Shown here in pieces: positions 38,336 to 47,866 of a stretch of 64,000 bases of DNA (positions within the stretch are counted from its first letter, which is position 1; each line of letters starts with the position of its first letter). Made by a program: the position numbers and the translations under genes. The stretch lies in NCBI RefSeq assembly GCF_014643835.1, contig NZ_BMKD01000008.1, positions 124,001 to 188,000 of the forward strand. The letters run 5' to 3'. The stretch comes from Mucilaginibacter rubeus. GTDB taxonomy: Bacteria > Bacteroidota > Bacteroidia > Sphingobacteriales > Sphingobacteriaceae. The notes below the pieces were generated by a model. The model did no database searches. It was not told the origin of the DNA and saw nothing but the letters and a program-made list of their open reading frames with translations.

Positions 38336-38932
38336 TTACTGTTGCGAGAACAAAAGAAAAATTGAGATAAGGAATAATGAGATATGAAAAAATGTCCCCT
38401 TGAGCTTTTTACGGGCCCTTGATAAATGAGCTTCTACTGTTTTTTCGGAAATTGTCAGTTCCTCGGCAATTTGTCGTTGTGAATATCCCTGAACGTACTT
38501 TAAGTTGAAAATTTCCCTGCATTTGTCAGGTAAACTGCTTAAAGATACTTGTATGTGTTGTTGAAGGTCAAGTAAGTCCAGCTGGTGAGTTGTACTTTCA
38601 TCAATTTCTGATGCCCTTTCAGCAATCTCCTGAGAATAAGTCACTCGCCGGGCCTTTTTTGATAACCGGTTAATTACGCCAAACTTTACTGCTGATAAAA
38701 AATAATTATCAAATCCCTTTATCAATTCGAACGACCTTCGATTCCGCCAAAGGCTGTAAAATATATCTTGAACGACTTCTTCTGCTTCGCAGGAGTCATT
38801 TAATCTGTTTCGTGCCACTATATAAAGCTTACTCCAATAGCGTTCATAAATTTCAACGAATGCAGCCTCATCATCTGACGTTAAAAGATCAGCAAGTTGA
38901 TGATCATCAAAAGCTCCGTAAATGGACGCCAT
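38336..38932 (-). CDS. ECF-type RNA polymerase sigma factor (SusCD locus A)
   Basis: The 198-residue protein has sigma region 2 (EIYERYWSKLYIVARNRLND, then EVVQDIFYSLWRNR) and region 4 (LNLKYVQGYSQRQIAEELTI-type helix-turn-helix, then EAHLSRARKKL). It ends in a hydrophobic C-terminal tail, as often seen in the Bacteroidota ECF sigma factors paired with FecR. It precedes fecR by about 90 bp and should activate the susC-susD-GH67-like unit downstream. Confidence 0.93.
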   Translation of the reverse strand: MASIYGAFDDHQLADLLTSDDEAAFVEIYERYWSKLYIVARNRLNDSCEAEEVVQDIFYSLWRNRRSFELIKGFDNYFLSAVKFGVINRLSKKARRVTYSQEIAERASEIDESTTHQLDLLDLQQHIQVSLSSLPDKCREIFNLKYVQGYSQRQIAEELTISEKTVEAHLSRARKKLKGTFFHISLFLISIFLLFSQQ

Positions 38933-39575
38933 GGCTTATAAAGTTTTAAACATAAAGTGAATAAAAGAGGTCGCCTTTTATTTCCGGTTTGGCAATAATT
39001 ACTACGATCTTAATTGCGTTCAATACATCACAAGTGTACTGAAACGAATCATTAAAATCGCCAAAATGAAATTTACTGGTTTCGTTTACAATTGACTCGA
39101 CGAAAATAGTTATTTATAATTGTTTGCAAAATATATGTTTTGGTTTAACTATAACTGACATCCTCTTTGAGCTTCGTGGATTTCTGTAGTTCTCTGATAA
39201 GGTCTGCTCCCGTCGCCAACAAACACATTCGGCGTGTATACTCCACAAGATTCACCTAAAATAGAATTTGAATTTGACACCGTTTTTTCATTCCGGATCC
39301 GGGCACTTCCGTAACTTACAGACCTGCCTTGTATATAGAAAAGCCAAACGTAGTTTTAGTGCCTAAATATCATTACGCCGTTTAAAAACCAGTCAGCCGT
39401 GTCGAGTCTTAGTTTCAAAGTAATTGTCGCGTTCAGTTTGCGTGATTTAGTTAAAATTATATCGGGGAACCAACTGTACCCGCTGTGTTTCTCATGTAAA
39501 TTTACATCGGCAAAGTTAAATAAGAAGAGATTTGCGGAGCGATGAAATTGATATATAGCTATTAAAAATTAAATA
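38933..39575. other. 640-bp region without a supported gene
   Basis: This stretch separates the ECF gene from the hxlR gene. It is AT-rich. One ATG-less frame on the minus strand is open for 68 codons (39152-39355) but shows no recognisable family or start. No hairpin with a T-run was seen. It may contain promoters for the ECF gene or decayed sequence. Confidence 0.4.
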
Positions 39576-39908
39576 TCAGAAAAGGTTATGCAGTCCGAAA
39601 GCTGCAAGTTGATCTACGATTGGCAAAGTATTCAACCCTTTGTCGGTCAGTCGGTATTCAACTCTTGGGGGAACTTCCGCGTACGACTTCTTAGCAACAA
39701 ATTCATTTGCCACCAAGACGTTCAATTCGTGAATTAGCACCTTCTCACTGATTCCAGGAATACATCTTTTTAACTCGCCGTACCTGATAGTCCTTTCATT
39801 TATCTGGAACAGTATTAACAACGTCCATTTGCCACCCAACAATACTAAAGATTTTCTAACCGGGCAGTTTATATCCGACTGCATGATTATTTTTGGAGTT
39901 TCTTCCAT
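39576..39908 (-). CDS. HxlR-family transcriptional regulator
   Basis: The 110-residue winged-helix protein has the HxlR core: NCPVRKSLVLLGGKWTLLIL (about 14-33), then RYGELKRCIPGISEKVLIHE (about 42-61). Family members sense small molecules or redox state and repress adjacent genes. It is divergent from a SnoaL-like gene, and a 32-bp operator-like sequence lies between them. A near-identical operator occurs at 52151-52182 next to another SnoaL-like gene and a decayed hxlR. Confidence 0.9.
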   Translation of the reverse strand: MEETPKIIMQSDINCPVRKSLVLLGGKWTLLILFQINERTIRYGELKRCIPGISEKVLIHELNVLVANEFVAKKSYAEVPPRVEYRLTDKGLNTLPIVDQLAAFGLHNLF

Positions 39909-39935
39909 TTGATTATCAATATATCTAACCTATAG

Positions 39936-39967
39936 GTAAGTACCTTACCGGTAAGTAAGTACTTGTG
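39936..39967. promoter_or_regulatory. HxlR operator, copy 1
   Basis: GTAAGTACCTTACC and GTAAGTACTTGTG are separated by five bases. The inverted copy at 52151-52182 is identical except for those five. The sequence holds overlapping GTAAGTAC repeats and the palindrome GGTAAGGTACTTACC in related form. Binding by the adjacent HxlR protein is inferred. Confidence 0.75.
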
Positions 39968-39993
39968 CAAAAGTAAGATATCACATTACTTTG
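39963..39993 (+). promoter_or_regulatory. Promoter of the SnoaL-like gene
   Basis: A TTG at 39963-39965 and TACTTTG at 39987-39993, 21 bp apart, resemble the Bacteroidota -33/-7 pattern (TTG, TAnnTTTG). The -33 element overlaps the end of the HxlR operator, which fits repression. The second copy of this module keeps the same geometry. Confidence 0.55.
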
Positions 39994-40023
39994 CAAAGTA
40001 AACATTAAAAAAAATCAAATATT

Positions 40024-40413
40024 ATGATGCCAAAGGAAATAATTTCAGCTTATTTGGAGGCCTTAGGAAAAGGCGATGTAGGCCTTGCCTTTTCATTCTT
40101 TAGTCCCAACGCACAATGGCATCAACCAGGATCCCACAAATTTTCAGGAGTAAAATCAGGAATCGAGGCGATCGGAAAAATGCTCGGTGGTATGATGGAA
40201 GCAACCCAGGGAACTTTTGAATTGAAGCCATACGGCAATTTAATGGTCAACGGCAATATGGCCGCACTGCCAGTTCGCTTCAGCGGTACAATTGAGGACC
40301 GGAACATCGATATGACAGGAATAGACCTTTTTGAAGTAAATAAAGGGAAGATAACAGGTGTATGGTTGTTTTCTGATGACCAGGAGCTGGAAGATAACTT
40401 TTGGGGGAAATAA
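40024..40413 (+). CDS. SnoaL-like / NTF2-fold protein
   Basis: This 129-residue single-domain protein shows the SnoaL-type start (EIISAYLEALGKGDVGLAFS, about 5-24), the PNAQWHQPGSHKFSG segment and the C-terminal WLFSDDQELEDNFWGK. Members bind or transform small hydrophobic molecules; many are uncharacterised. It is divergent from hxlR and probably repressed by it. It has no signal peptide, so it acts in the cytoplasm. Confidence 0.82.
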   Translation: MMPKEIISAYLEALGKGDVGLAFSFFSPNAQWHQPGSHKFSGVKSGIEAIGKMLGGMMEATQGTFELKPYGNLMVNGNMAALPVRFSGTIEDRNIDMTGIDLFEVNKGKITGVWLFSDDQELEDNFWGK

Positions 40414-40697
40414 TTTTTTCCATGTATTCAATAATGATGGATTTTTAAGATAAAGAACATTCAAAAGGATGCTCTTTATCTTTGAAAAAAACTACGCAGG
40501 TATTTCATTGCAGGCTGAGTACCATTCTTTCCAGTCCACGAGACACTTTCTCCTATTTGAATAATTACGGTACTTACAATTATCGATACCTACACTCAGG
40601 ATTAAATTATCTCAATTCAATAGTATAAGTGTAGCCTTAAACTTCTTCGCCTAACTAGCAAAAAACACACATTAAATCTCTTTTAGTACCTATTTAA

Positions 40698-41477
40698 ATG
40701 AAAAAATTACTACTTGTAATCATTGCATTGTTTACGCTGCATTATTTTGCAGATGCACAGAACGTACAATCATCAGCCGTCATCAAAAAGCATGATCAAT
40801 CAGCTCCCGGCTCCTTAAAATGGCGGGCGGATCACTATATTGTAAATAGAGATTCGGCATTTACTGAACCAAGAGTAGCTATAAAAAAGCTGATGGGAGG
40901 CAATAGAAGGTTTGTCGAAAACAAATCCATCCGCCCGAGGCAGGATGCTGAAACCATTAAAAAATTAGGCTTTGGTCAAAAACCTTTTGCAACCATTGTA
41001 AGCTGTTCTGATTCACGCGTGCCAAATGAAATTGTATTTGACCAGGGTGTAGGTGATTTATTTATTATCAGAACGGCGGGGCAAGTATCATCGGCAGCCT
41101 CTTATGGAAGTATGGAGTATGCGGTAATAAAATTATACACCAGGTTAATTGTTGTTTTAGGACATACTGAGTGTGGAGCTGTGGCGGCTGCAGTGCAAAG
41201 ACCAGAAGATGTTCCCGGCCACATAGTTACTTTAATAAATGAAATTAAACCTGCTGTAGCCAAGATTGCACACATGCCAGGTGATCCAGTGAATAATGCC
41301 GTAAGACAAAATGTAATTGATCAGGTAAATACCCTCAGGAATTTAGATCCTATTTTGCATAAAAAATATTCAAAAGGCGAGATACTGATCGTAGGCGCCG
41401 TTTATGATATTCACACCGGAAAAGTAGAATTCTTAAAAGAAACCCTGCACGATCTTCCGGAAAAGAAATCTAAATAA
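40698..41477 (+). CDS. Exported beta-carbonic anhydrase
   Basis: The 259-residue protein has a signal peptide ending in FADAQ, so it acts in the periplasm. The beta-class zinc ligands are present: CSDSR (Cys, Asp, Arg; about 98-102) and HTECGA (His and Cys; about 155-160). It interconverts CO2 and bicarbonate. Length and motif spacing are normal for the family, apart from the export signal and an N-terminal extension. The frameshifted DUF2490 gene follows 12 bp downstream. Confidence 0.92.
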   Translation: MKKLLLVIIALFTLHYFADAQNVQSSAVIKKHDQSAPGSLKWRADHYIVNRDSAFTEPRVAIKKLMGGNRRFVENKSIRPRQDAETIKKLGFGQKPFATIVSCSDSRVPNEIVFDQGVGDLFIIRTAGQVSSAASYGSMEYAVIKLYTRLIVVLGHTECGAVAAAVQRPEDVPGHIVTLINEIKPAVAKIAHMPGDPVNNAVRQNVIDQVNTLRNLDPILHKKYSKGEILIVGAVYDIHTGKVEFLKETLHDLPEKKSK

Positions 41478-41489
41478 GCCTTACCGACG

Positions 41490-42159
41490 ATGAAAATGAA
41501 GTTTAGATTCTTTTTATTGCTAAGTTTTCTTTGGGTGCCTTGTAAACTATCAGCGCAGGAGAGCCATGTCTCGGGCTGGGGGGCATTATTTCAACCCAGC
41601 GTTTCTCCGAACGCTGGGAGCATCATTTGATGCTCAATTCAGGTCAGCCGATCAATACGACTATTTGCGTAACATCCTTCTGCGACCATCTGTTAACTAT
41701 TACTTTGCAAACAATAAAATAGCAGCTTTGGGATATGCCTACGCTGCTAACAATGGCAGAAATGCGGACGGAGCGCCTACTTTTCGGCCAGAGAGCAGGA
41801 TCTGGGAGCAATTTATTGTTAATCAAAAACTGGGTAAAGCAACCATATTACAACACCGTTTGAGGCTGGAACAGCGTTTTGTTGGTAATACTACCTTGCG
41901 AAACGATCAATATTTTGCGCAGCGTTTCCGGTATTTTGCACGTGCGGTTATCTCCCTCAGGCACGATACCCTTTTTACCCAAGGGCCTTTTATCAGCCTC
42001 CAAAATGAGGTTTTTATTAATGCTCGGAATAAAAGCAAAGTTAACGGCCGAATTTTTGATCAAAACAGGGCATATGTAGCCATTGGCTACCGGTTAAGCA
42101 AAAAAATGGGCATAGAAAAAGGTTATCTCAATCAATACATAAGACATCGAGATTCTTAG
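41490..42159 (+). pseudogene. DUF2490 outer-membrane protein gene, frameshifted
   Basis: An ATG at 41490 opens a frame with a clear signal peptide (MKMKFRFFLLLSFLWV...LSAQ) and the start of a DUF2490 domain (SGWGALFQ), but it stops at 41628-41630. The rest of the domain, FDAQFRSADQYDYLRN onward to the final beta-strands, continues in the frame that includes the ATG at 41566. The switch needs one extra base between about 41575 and 41625, which includes a run of six G at 41578-41583. A true inactivating mutation, a sequencing error or phase variation at the G-run are all possible. DUF2490 proteins are predicted beta-barrels of unknown function. Confidence 0.75.
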
Positions 42160-42319
42160 GCGATAAATAATGTTTCGCAGTTAGCTTTGTATACTCAATT
42201 TTAGCTAACAACACCTATATCGCAGTAATTAGATAATAATGGTACAGTCATTTACCCCACAATCTTCCAGCATGAACTCATTAGCAAACAAGAGCTTACA
42301 ATGCATCATCAAATAATTT

Positions 42320-42946
42320 CTAAGATGCAAAGATAAATTTAAACCCTTCAAATATTGCTGATGATAGCAATACAAATAAGACCATAAAAGCAGTTTTTGA
42401 ATGACTTTTATAACAGGTTTTTAAATGTTTTACTGCTAAAGAAAGCTGATTATCTACAGTTCGTTTAGATACACCCAGGATAGTTGCGATTTCGTCATTG
42501 GTTAAATGTTTATTCCTGCTCATCTGAAAAATGAGATTACACCGCTTGGGTAGTTGCTCCAGATATTGATTTAAATCTTGCTCCAATTCTTGTTGCTGGA
42601 TACGCTCATCACCAGAATTCTGATCAAACAAACAGTCCGCATTTGCGTAGTCAGGAGTGTAAATGACCTGCAATTTTGCAGACCTCATACGATTGTATAT
42701 TTCATACCTGATAGCTGTAAGCAGGAAGTTACGGAATGAGTGGATCTCCAGGTCTTCCTTTCTATTCCAAATGCTTATAAAAACATCGTGGACAATTTCT
42801 TTGCTAACCTCCGGATCCTTCAGATAGCTGTAAGCTAATTTGTACATACTTATCCAATAGCGTTTAAACAGCACGTCAAAAGCCGATTCGCTACCTGTAC
42901 GAATGAACTCCCATAATTCAAAATCCTCAAGATGCTTTTTAGACAT
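42320..42946 (-). CDS. ECF-type RNA polymerase sigma factor (SusCD locus B)
   Basis: The 208-residue protein has sigma region 2 (DVLFKRYWISMYKLAYSYLK, then EIVHDVFISIWNRKEDLE) and region 4 (LTNDEIATILGVSKRTVDNQ, then LSLAVKHLK). It ends in a hydrophobic tail (FMVLFVLLSSAIF). It is divergent from the fecR gene 277 bp away, unlike locus A where sigma and fecR are collinear. It should drive the fecR-susC-susD-GH29 unit. Confidence 0.92.
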   Translation of the reverse strand: MSKKHLEDFELWEFIRTGSESAFDVLFKRYWISMYKLAYSYLKDPEVSKEIVHDVFISIWNRKEDLEIHSFRNFLLTAIRYEIYNRMRSAKLQVIYTPDYANADCLFDQNSGDERIQQQELEQDLNQYLEQLPKRCNLIFQMSRNKHLTNDEIATILGVSKRTVDNQLSLAVKHLKTCYKSHSKTAFMVLFVLLSSAIFEGFKFIFAS

Positions 42947-43223
42947 ATAATTGGTTGGATAAAATTAATAAAAACTTTACATTTCTTATCTCCTCTTGAA
43001 CTTTTTAAGCCGGATAAATGCATTAAAAGGGAATTGCTATTTGAAAGTCGTCACTCATATTTTTAGTTACCTTAATGGTACGGGACGTTGTAAGAATATA
43101 GCATAATGCGATCAATTATAACCGCAGCATTCACCTCTAAAAAAATAAAATTAAAAGTGTGTGAAATTGGTTGTTAAATCTACACTTAATGATTGTAAGC
43201 CACCCAACAATTATCATTTCACG

Positions 43224-44384
43224 ATGACCAAAGAGGAATACCTGTCTTTATACGAAAAGTATTTATCCGGAGCGTGTTCAGCAGAAGAAAAAGCATTGCT
43301 GGATAACTACCAGGACAATATGATACTTCCGGATGACCAATGGGATCCAGATCTCGGTAATGAGAAAGCTATATATGCTGATGTTTACAGCAAGTTTAAA
43401 CGGAGTCAATCAAAAACAAAGATTGGAAGGGCTCCGGTCTTTTTCTGGTTGAAAATCGCCGCGGTTCTCTTTGTCTGTGTTTCTTCGGCATTGTTAATAT
43501 GGAAATTGCAATACCATTCAAAAAATAATCCGCCTTTAATTGCCAGGCATAACCAGTCAATAATACGCCCCGGCGGCAATAAAGCCTATCTAACTATGGC
43601 CGGCGGATCTGTTGTTGTGCTTAACGATATAAAAAATGGGGAAATCGCCACGCAAGCAGGTGTTCAGGTCAGTAAAACCAAAGAAGGATTGCTGGTGTAC
43701 AAAGACAATAGAACTGCCGGCAATAAAAAACCCGACATTAATGAACCGGATCAAAATACAGTTACTACACCTCGCGGAGGGCAATACCAAATCGTGTTAT
43801 CCGACGGAACAAAGGTATGGCTGAATGCTGCTACTGCGCTGAAATATCCAACTAGCTTTTCCGGAAAGGATCGAAAAGTTGAGTTATCAGGAGAAGCGTA
43901 CTTCGAAGTCGCAAAAAATGCAACTAAACCTTTTAAGGTAGTTGTAAATGGCTTAGAAGTGCAGGTACTGGGGACACATTTTAATGTAATGGCTTACGAT
44001 AACGAAAAAGTGGTCAAAACCACCCTGCTGGAAGGAAAGGTAAGATTATTCAAGAATGGGCACGAGGCAGTTTTAAAACCAGGCGAACAGGGAGTCTTAA
44101 ATAACCAAAGCTCATTGTTTGAGGTTAAGGATGTAAAAGTAGATGATGAAACAGCCTGGAAAAACGGCTTCTTTGCGTTTAACAATGAGAGTATTGAAAC
44201 CATCATGAGGCAAATATCCAGATGGTATGATGTAGATGTTGCTTTTAGCGAAAAGATGATGAGGAGAAATTTTGGCGGTTCCGTATCCCGTTACGAAAAT
44301 GTAGGAACCGTGCTGAAAGCACTTGAATTAACAGGATCTGTTCACTTTAATGTTGAAGGAAGGAGGATTACCGTAATGCCATAA
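43224..44384 (+). CDS. FecR-family anti-sigma factor
   Basis: The protein has about 386 residues from the ATG at 43224 (MTKEEYLSLYEKYLSGACS), preferred because the usual N-terminal anti-sigma region starts here; the in-frame ATG at 43161 adds 21 residues. It has one membrane helix (FFWLKIAAVLFVCVSSALLIW, core IAAVLFVCVSSALLIW), a FecR domain with TPRGGQYQIVLSDGTKVWLN, and a C-terminal DUF4974-type domain. It controls the divergent ECF factor and responds to the STN-type SusC encoded next. Confidence 0.92.
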   Translation: MTKEEYLSLYEKYLSGACSAEEKALLDNYQDNMILPDDQWDPDLGNEKAIYADVYSKFKRSQSKTKIGRAPVFFWLKIAAVLFVCVSSALLIWKLQYHSKNNPPLIARHNQSIIRPGGNKAYLTMAGGSVVVLNDIKNGEIATQAGVQVSKTKEGLLVYKDNRTAGNKKPDINEPDQNTVTTPRGGQYQIVLSDGTKVWLNAATALKYPTSFSGKDRKVELSGEAYFEVAKNATKPFKVVVNGLEVQVLGTHFNVMAYDNEKVVKTTLLEGKVRLFKNGHEAVLKPGEQGVLNNQSSLFEVKDVKVDDETAWKNGFFAFNNESIETIMRQISRWYDVDVAFSEKMMRRNFGGSVSRYENVGTVLKALELTGSVHFNVEGRRITVMP

Positions 44385-44430
44385 CTGTACTTTTATCTCC
44401 AATTAAAATCATTATATCTTCTAAATAAAA

Positions 44431-44456
44431 ACCGGAAGCGTTGTAGCGCTCCCGGT
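44431..44456. terminator. Hairpin between fecR and susC (locus B)
   Basis: The stem ACCGGAAGCG / CGCTCCCGGT (one A-C mismatch) has a 6-nt loop and lies 46 bp after the fecR stop. No T-run follows. A hairpin sits at the same place in locus A, so an attenuation or mRNA-processing role is possible. Confidence 0.5.
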
Positions 44457-44532
44457 CAGCATGCCTTTGCGGGCAATTTAAAGGATATATCATGAATTGA
44501 TCGACTAACCAATTTTAATAAACCCTATTCAA

Positions 44533-47500
44533 ATGTATAAAGATTCTATTGAATTTCCATACAGGTGGAATTCCTGTGCGGTAAATAAATTCCTGTGTGT
44601 CATGAAACTTACCATCATCGTATTGATAGCCACCTGTCTGCATGTAAGCGCATCATCGTACGCACAACAAATCAGTATAAATGTAAAAAACACCTCATTA
44701 CAAAACGTTTTTAAGGACCTGCGCAAGCAGAGCGGGTATAATTTTTTGTATGACAGCGACATGCTGAATGAAACTAAGCCCGTTTCACTTTCTGTTAAGG
44801 ACATGCCTTTAAAAGATGTTTTAGATGCTTGTTTTAAGGATCAGCCTGTGACTTATGTATTTCTCGATAAGAATACGATAATCATTAAAGAAAGGCAGCC
44901 CTCGCCGGCAACAACTAAAAATGAAATTGTCATAACGGGCAGGGTAACAGATAAAAAAGGGCAGCCGGTACCGGGAGTTACCGTCAAACTGAAAGGAACG
45001 TCTACTGGTGCTGTAACCAATTCCAACGGTGCCTATTCCATTAAGGTTTTGGGAAATAGCGGCATACTGGTATTTACATCAGTAGGCTATGCTACTAAAG
45101 AAGTTCCTATAAATGATCAAAAGAATATTGACGTGGTGCTTGAAGAGATGAATCAGTCTTTAAACGACGTTGTTGTTGTGGGCTATGGTACACAAAAGAA
45201 GGTAAACGTCACCGGTTCCGTAGCAACCGCAAGCTCCGCAGATATCGAAAACAGGCCATTCACATCAGGATCGCAGGTGCTCAGCGGCCTGGTTACCGGT
45301 GTTCAGATACAACAGGGTGGTGGCCGTCCGGGTGGCGATGCTGCCGGTATTACCATTCGCGGTATCGGTACATTTGGTGCCGGAAGTGCGCCACTTATCC
45401 TACAGGATGGTTTAGCTGTTAGCTCGTTAGATGATATTGACCCTGATAATATCAAAAGCGTTTCCATTTTAAAAGATGCCTCTGCCGCTGCTATTTATGG
45501 TAGCCGTGCATCTAACGGCGTTGTTTTGGTAGAAACCAAACGTGGGCAGAGTGGAAAAATGGCTATTAATTACAATAATTATTTTGGATGGCAAAACGCT
45601 ACCGACCTGCCAACATTTGTTAGTTCTGCAACTTATGCGAAATTAACCGGCCAGTCAGACGCAACGGTTGCAAAATACCAGGGTGGAGCAGACCCCGACA
45701 ATTTTCCAAATGTGTATCACTTAAAGAATCTTTTGAATTCTGGCAACGGATTTCAAACAGATCACAATTTGAGTTTTTCAGGCGGCGATGCGAAAAGCAC
45801 CTATTTGTTCTCCACAACCTACCGTAACCAGAACGGTATCACGGCAGAAACTAATGCCAAAACCTACAATTTTTTGCTGAATATTGATAGTAAACTGAAA
45901 GATAACCTGCTTTTAAAGGTTAATTTATCAGGCTTCTCTAAAAATAATACACAGCCAATTGGTGCCGGTGGCGGCATAAACGGTATTATTGGTTATGCTG
46001 CCCGTGAACCAAATACCTACGCTGGTTTAAAATCTGACGGTACGTTTGGTCACCAGGACGCTTTTAGCCCCGAAGGTTGGTTGGCAAGCCCGTCTTTCTC
46101 TAAATTTGCAAGCAAAAACTTTTTAGGAAGCGTTAGTTTATCCTGGACAATTGTTCCAGGATTATCCTTGAGTGGCCAGGCCGGTTATCGATACTATAAC
46201 AATCAATCTCAATCTTTCTATCCAACAGTTCAGTTTGATGCAAATACCTATATCGGGCCTAATAACCTTAACCAGAGTAACGCTGACGGATCTATTGTTA
46301 CCCTGAACTCCATATTAAAATATGCCCGGTCTTATAAAAAGCACAATTTTTCTATTCTTGCCGGCTATCAGCAGGAAAATGAGGCTAACCAGGGCTTCTC
46401 TGCCTCACGGGATAACTTCCCGAATAATTTACTGTACCAACTGGATGTGGGTGCTTCCACAAATCAGCAAAATGGCGGTTCGGGGTCTCAAAATGCCTTG
46501 CAATCCTATTTTGGAAGGTTTAATTATGATTTTGCAGGCAAATACCTTGTGGAAGCCAGTTTTAGAAATGACGGATCATCGCGGTTTCCGACATCTAACC
46601 GGTTCGCGTTTTTTCCATCGGTTTCAGTAGGTTGGAGAGTATCTGAAGAATCATTTATTAAAGACAATTTCACCTGGATAGATCAGCTTAAATTCCGTGC
46701 TTCAACAGGTAGTTTAGGTAACCAGGCAGTACCAAATTATCCTTACCAAAACTTAATATCACTTGGCCAAAACTATACTTTTGGTGGTGTTAGTGCTCCA
46801 GGGGCTGCGCTAACAAATCTTTCTAATATAAATATCAAATGGGAAACGACTACTACCAGCGATATTGGTTTGGATTTTGATTTATTTAAAGGCAAACTTA
46901 GCGGAACAATAGAACTTTACAATAAGGTAACAACCGGGATCCTATATGTGGTACCGGCTTCCGCTACGCTGGGCTTAAATCCTCCGACAAGTAACGCGGG
47001 CTCTATGCGCAATACCGGTTTTGAAGCCAATCTGAAATACAGCGACCATATTGGCCAGGTTAATTTTAGCATAGCGCCTAATTTCTCCTATGCTAAAAGC
47101 ATTGTAACTAAAATAGCCGGCGATTTACAGCAAAATATAGGAGCCCGCTTATTTGTTGGCCAACCGCTTAATACCATTTACGGCTATGTGGCTGATGGTA
47201 TCTTTACCAATGCAGCCGACGTTGCCAGCTATCCAACCCAGCCAATTGCCGGCAAACCTGGAGTAATCCGCTTTAAAGACCTCGATGGCGATGGTAAAGT
47301 AGATGCCACCAACGATCGCAAAATCATTGCAAATACTAATCCCAAATACTCATTCGGCCTTACATTAAATGCTTCTTACAAAGGGTTTGATGCATCGGCG
47401 CTGTTTCAGGGCTTAGCCGGTTTCTCAAGGCAAATAAGCTATTATAATACTTTTGCTTATTACAATGGTGGTAATATACAGCAATGGCAGGTTGATAATG

Positions 47501-47835
47501 CATGGACTCCTGCCAATCCAAATTCAAATGCCAAATATCCGCAAATTACCAATTTAAGCCAGGGAAGCGAAAACGTACAGTCTTCTACTTTCTTTATCAG
47601 GGACGCCAGCTTTGTAAGACTTAAGAATGCACAAATAGGTTACTCATTCAGCAATGGCGTTTTACAAAAGTTACATGTTGCACGCTTAAGACTATTTGTA
47701 GGCGGGCAAAACCTGTATACATGGAAAAAATTCTTCCCTGGATTTGATCCGGAAGTGCCACAAGGATATAATGACGGGCCTTCCTACTACCCGCTTACCA
47801 AATTATACACCTTTGGTTTAAACCTTAAATTTTAA
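44533..47835 (+). CDS. SusC-like TonB-dependent transporter with STN signalling domain
   Basis: The 1100-residue protein has a signal region (MKLTIIVLIATCLHVSASSY from about 24), an STN domain (about 46-118; VFKDLRKQSGYNFLYDSDM), a carboxypeptidase-regulatory-like domain (VITGRVTDKKGQPVPGVTV, about 133-151), a plug starting VVVVGYGTQKKVNVTGSVA, and a barrel ending in LYTFGLNLKF. It pairs with the SusD protein encoded 31 bp downstream and should signal through the adjacent FecR. The glycan is unknown; the GH29 gene in the locus points to fucose-containing material. Confidence 0.93.
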   Translation: MYKDSIEFPYRWNSCAVNKFLCVMKLTIIVLIATCLHVSASSYAQQISINVKNTSLQNVFKDLRKQSGYNFLYDSDMLNETKPVSLSVKDMPLKDVLDACFKDQPVTYVFLDKNTIIIKERQPSPATTKNEIVITGRVTDKKGQPVPGVTVKLKGTSTGAVTNSNGAYSIKVLGNSGILVFTSVGYATKEVPINDQKNIDVVLEEMNQSLNDVVVVGYGTQKKVNVTGSVATASSADIENRPFTSGSQVLSGLVTGVQIQQGGGRPGGDAAGITIRGIGTFGAGSAPLILQDGLAVSSLDDIDPDNIKSVSILKDASAAAIYGSRASNGVVLVETKRGQSGKMAINYNNYFGWQNATDLPTFVSSATYAKLTGQSDATVAKYQGGADPDNFPNVYHLKNLLNSGNGFQTDHNLSFSGGDAKSTYLFSTTYRNQNGITAETNAKTYNFLLNIDSKLKDNLLLKVNLSGFSKNNTQPIGAGGGINGIIGYAAREPNTYAGLKSDGTFGHQDAFSPEGWLASPSFSKFASKNFLGSVSLSWTIVPGLSLSGQAGYRYYNNQSQSFYPTVQFDANTYIGPNNLNQSNADGSIVTLNSILKYARSYKKHNFSILAGYQQENEANQGFSASRDNFPNNLLYQLDVGASTNQQNGGSGSQNALQSYFGRFNYDFAGKYLVEASFRNDGSSRFPTSNRFAFFPSVSVGWRVSEESFIKDNFTWIDQLKFRASTGSLGNQAVPNYPYQNLISLGQNYTFGGVSAPGAALTNLSNINIKWETTTTSDIGLDFDLFKGKLSGTIELYNKVTTGILYVVPASATLGLNPPTSNAGSMRNTGFEANLKYSDHIGQVNFSIAPNFSYAKSIVTKIAGDLQQNIGARLFVGQPLNTIYGYVADGIFTNAADVASYPTQPIAGKPGVIRFKDLDGDGKVDATNDRKIIANTNPKYSFGLTLNASYKGFDASALFQGLAGFSRQISYYNTFAYYNGGNIQQWQVDNAWTPANPNSNAKYPQITNLSQGSENVQSSTFFIRDASFVRLKNAQIGYSFSNGVLQKLHVARLRLFVGGQNLYTWKKFFPGFDPEVPQGYNDGPSYYPLTKLYTFGLNLKF

Positions 47836-47866
47836 GCTGTTTTATTAAATCATTAATTCAACACAA

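Noticed and set aside
39149-39355. 68-codon open frame on the minus strand in the region before hxlR
   Set aside because: No start codon, no recognisable family and ordinary length for chance in this region; kept only as a remark.
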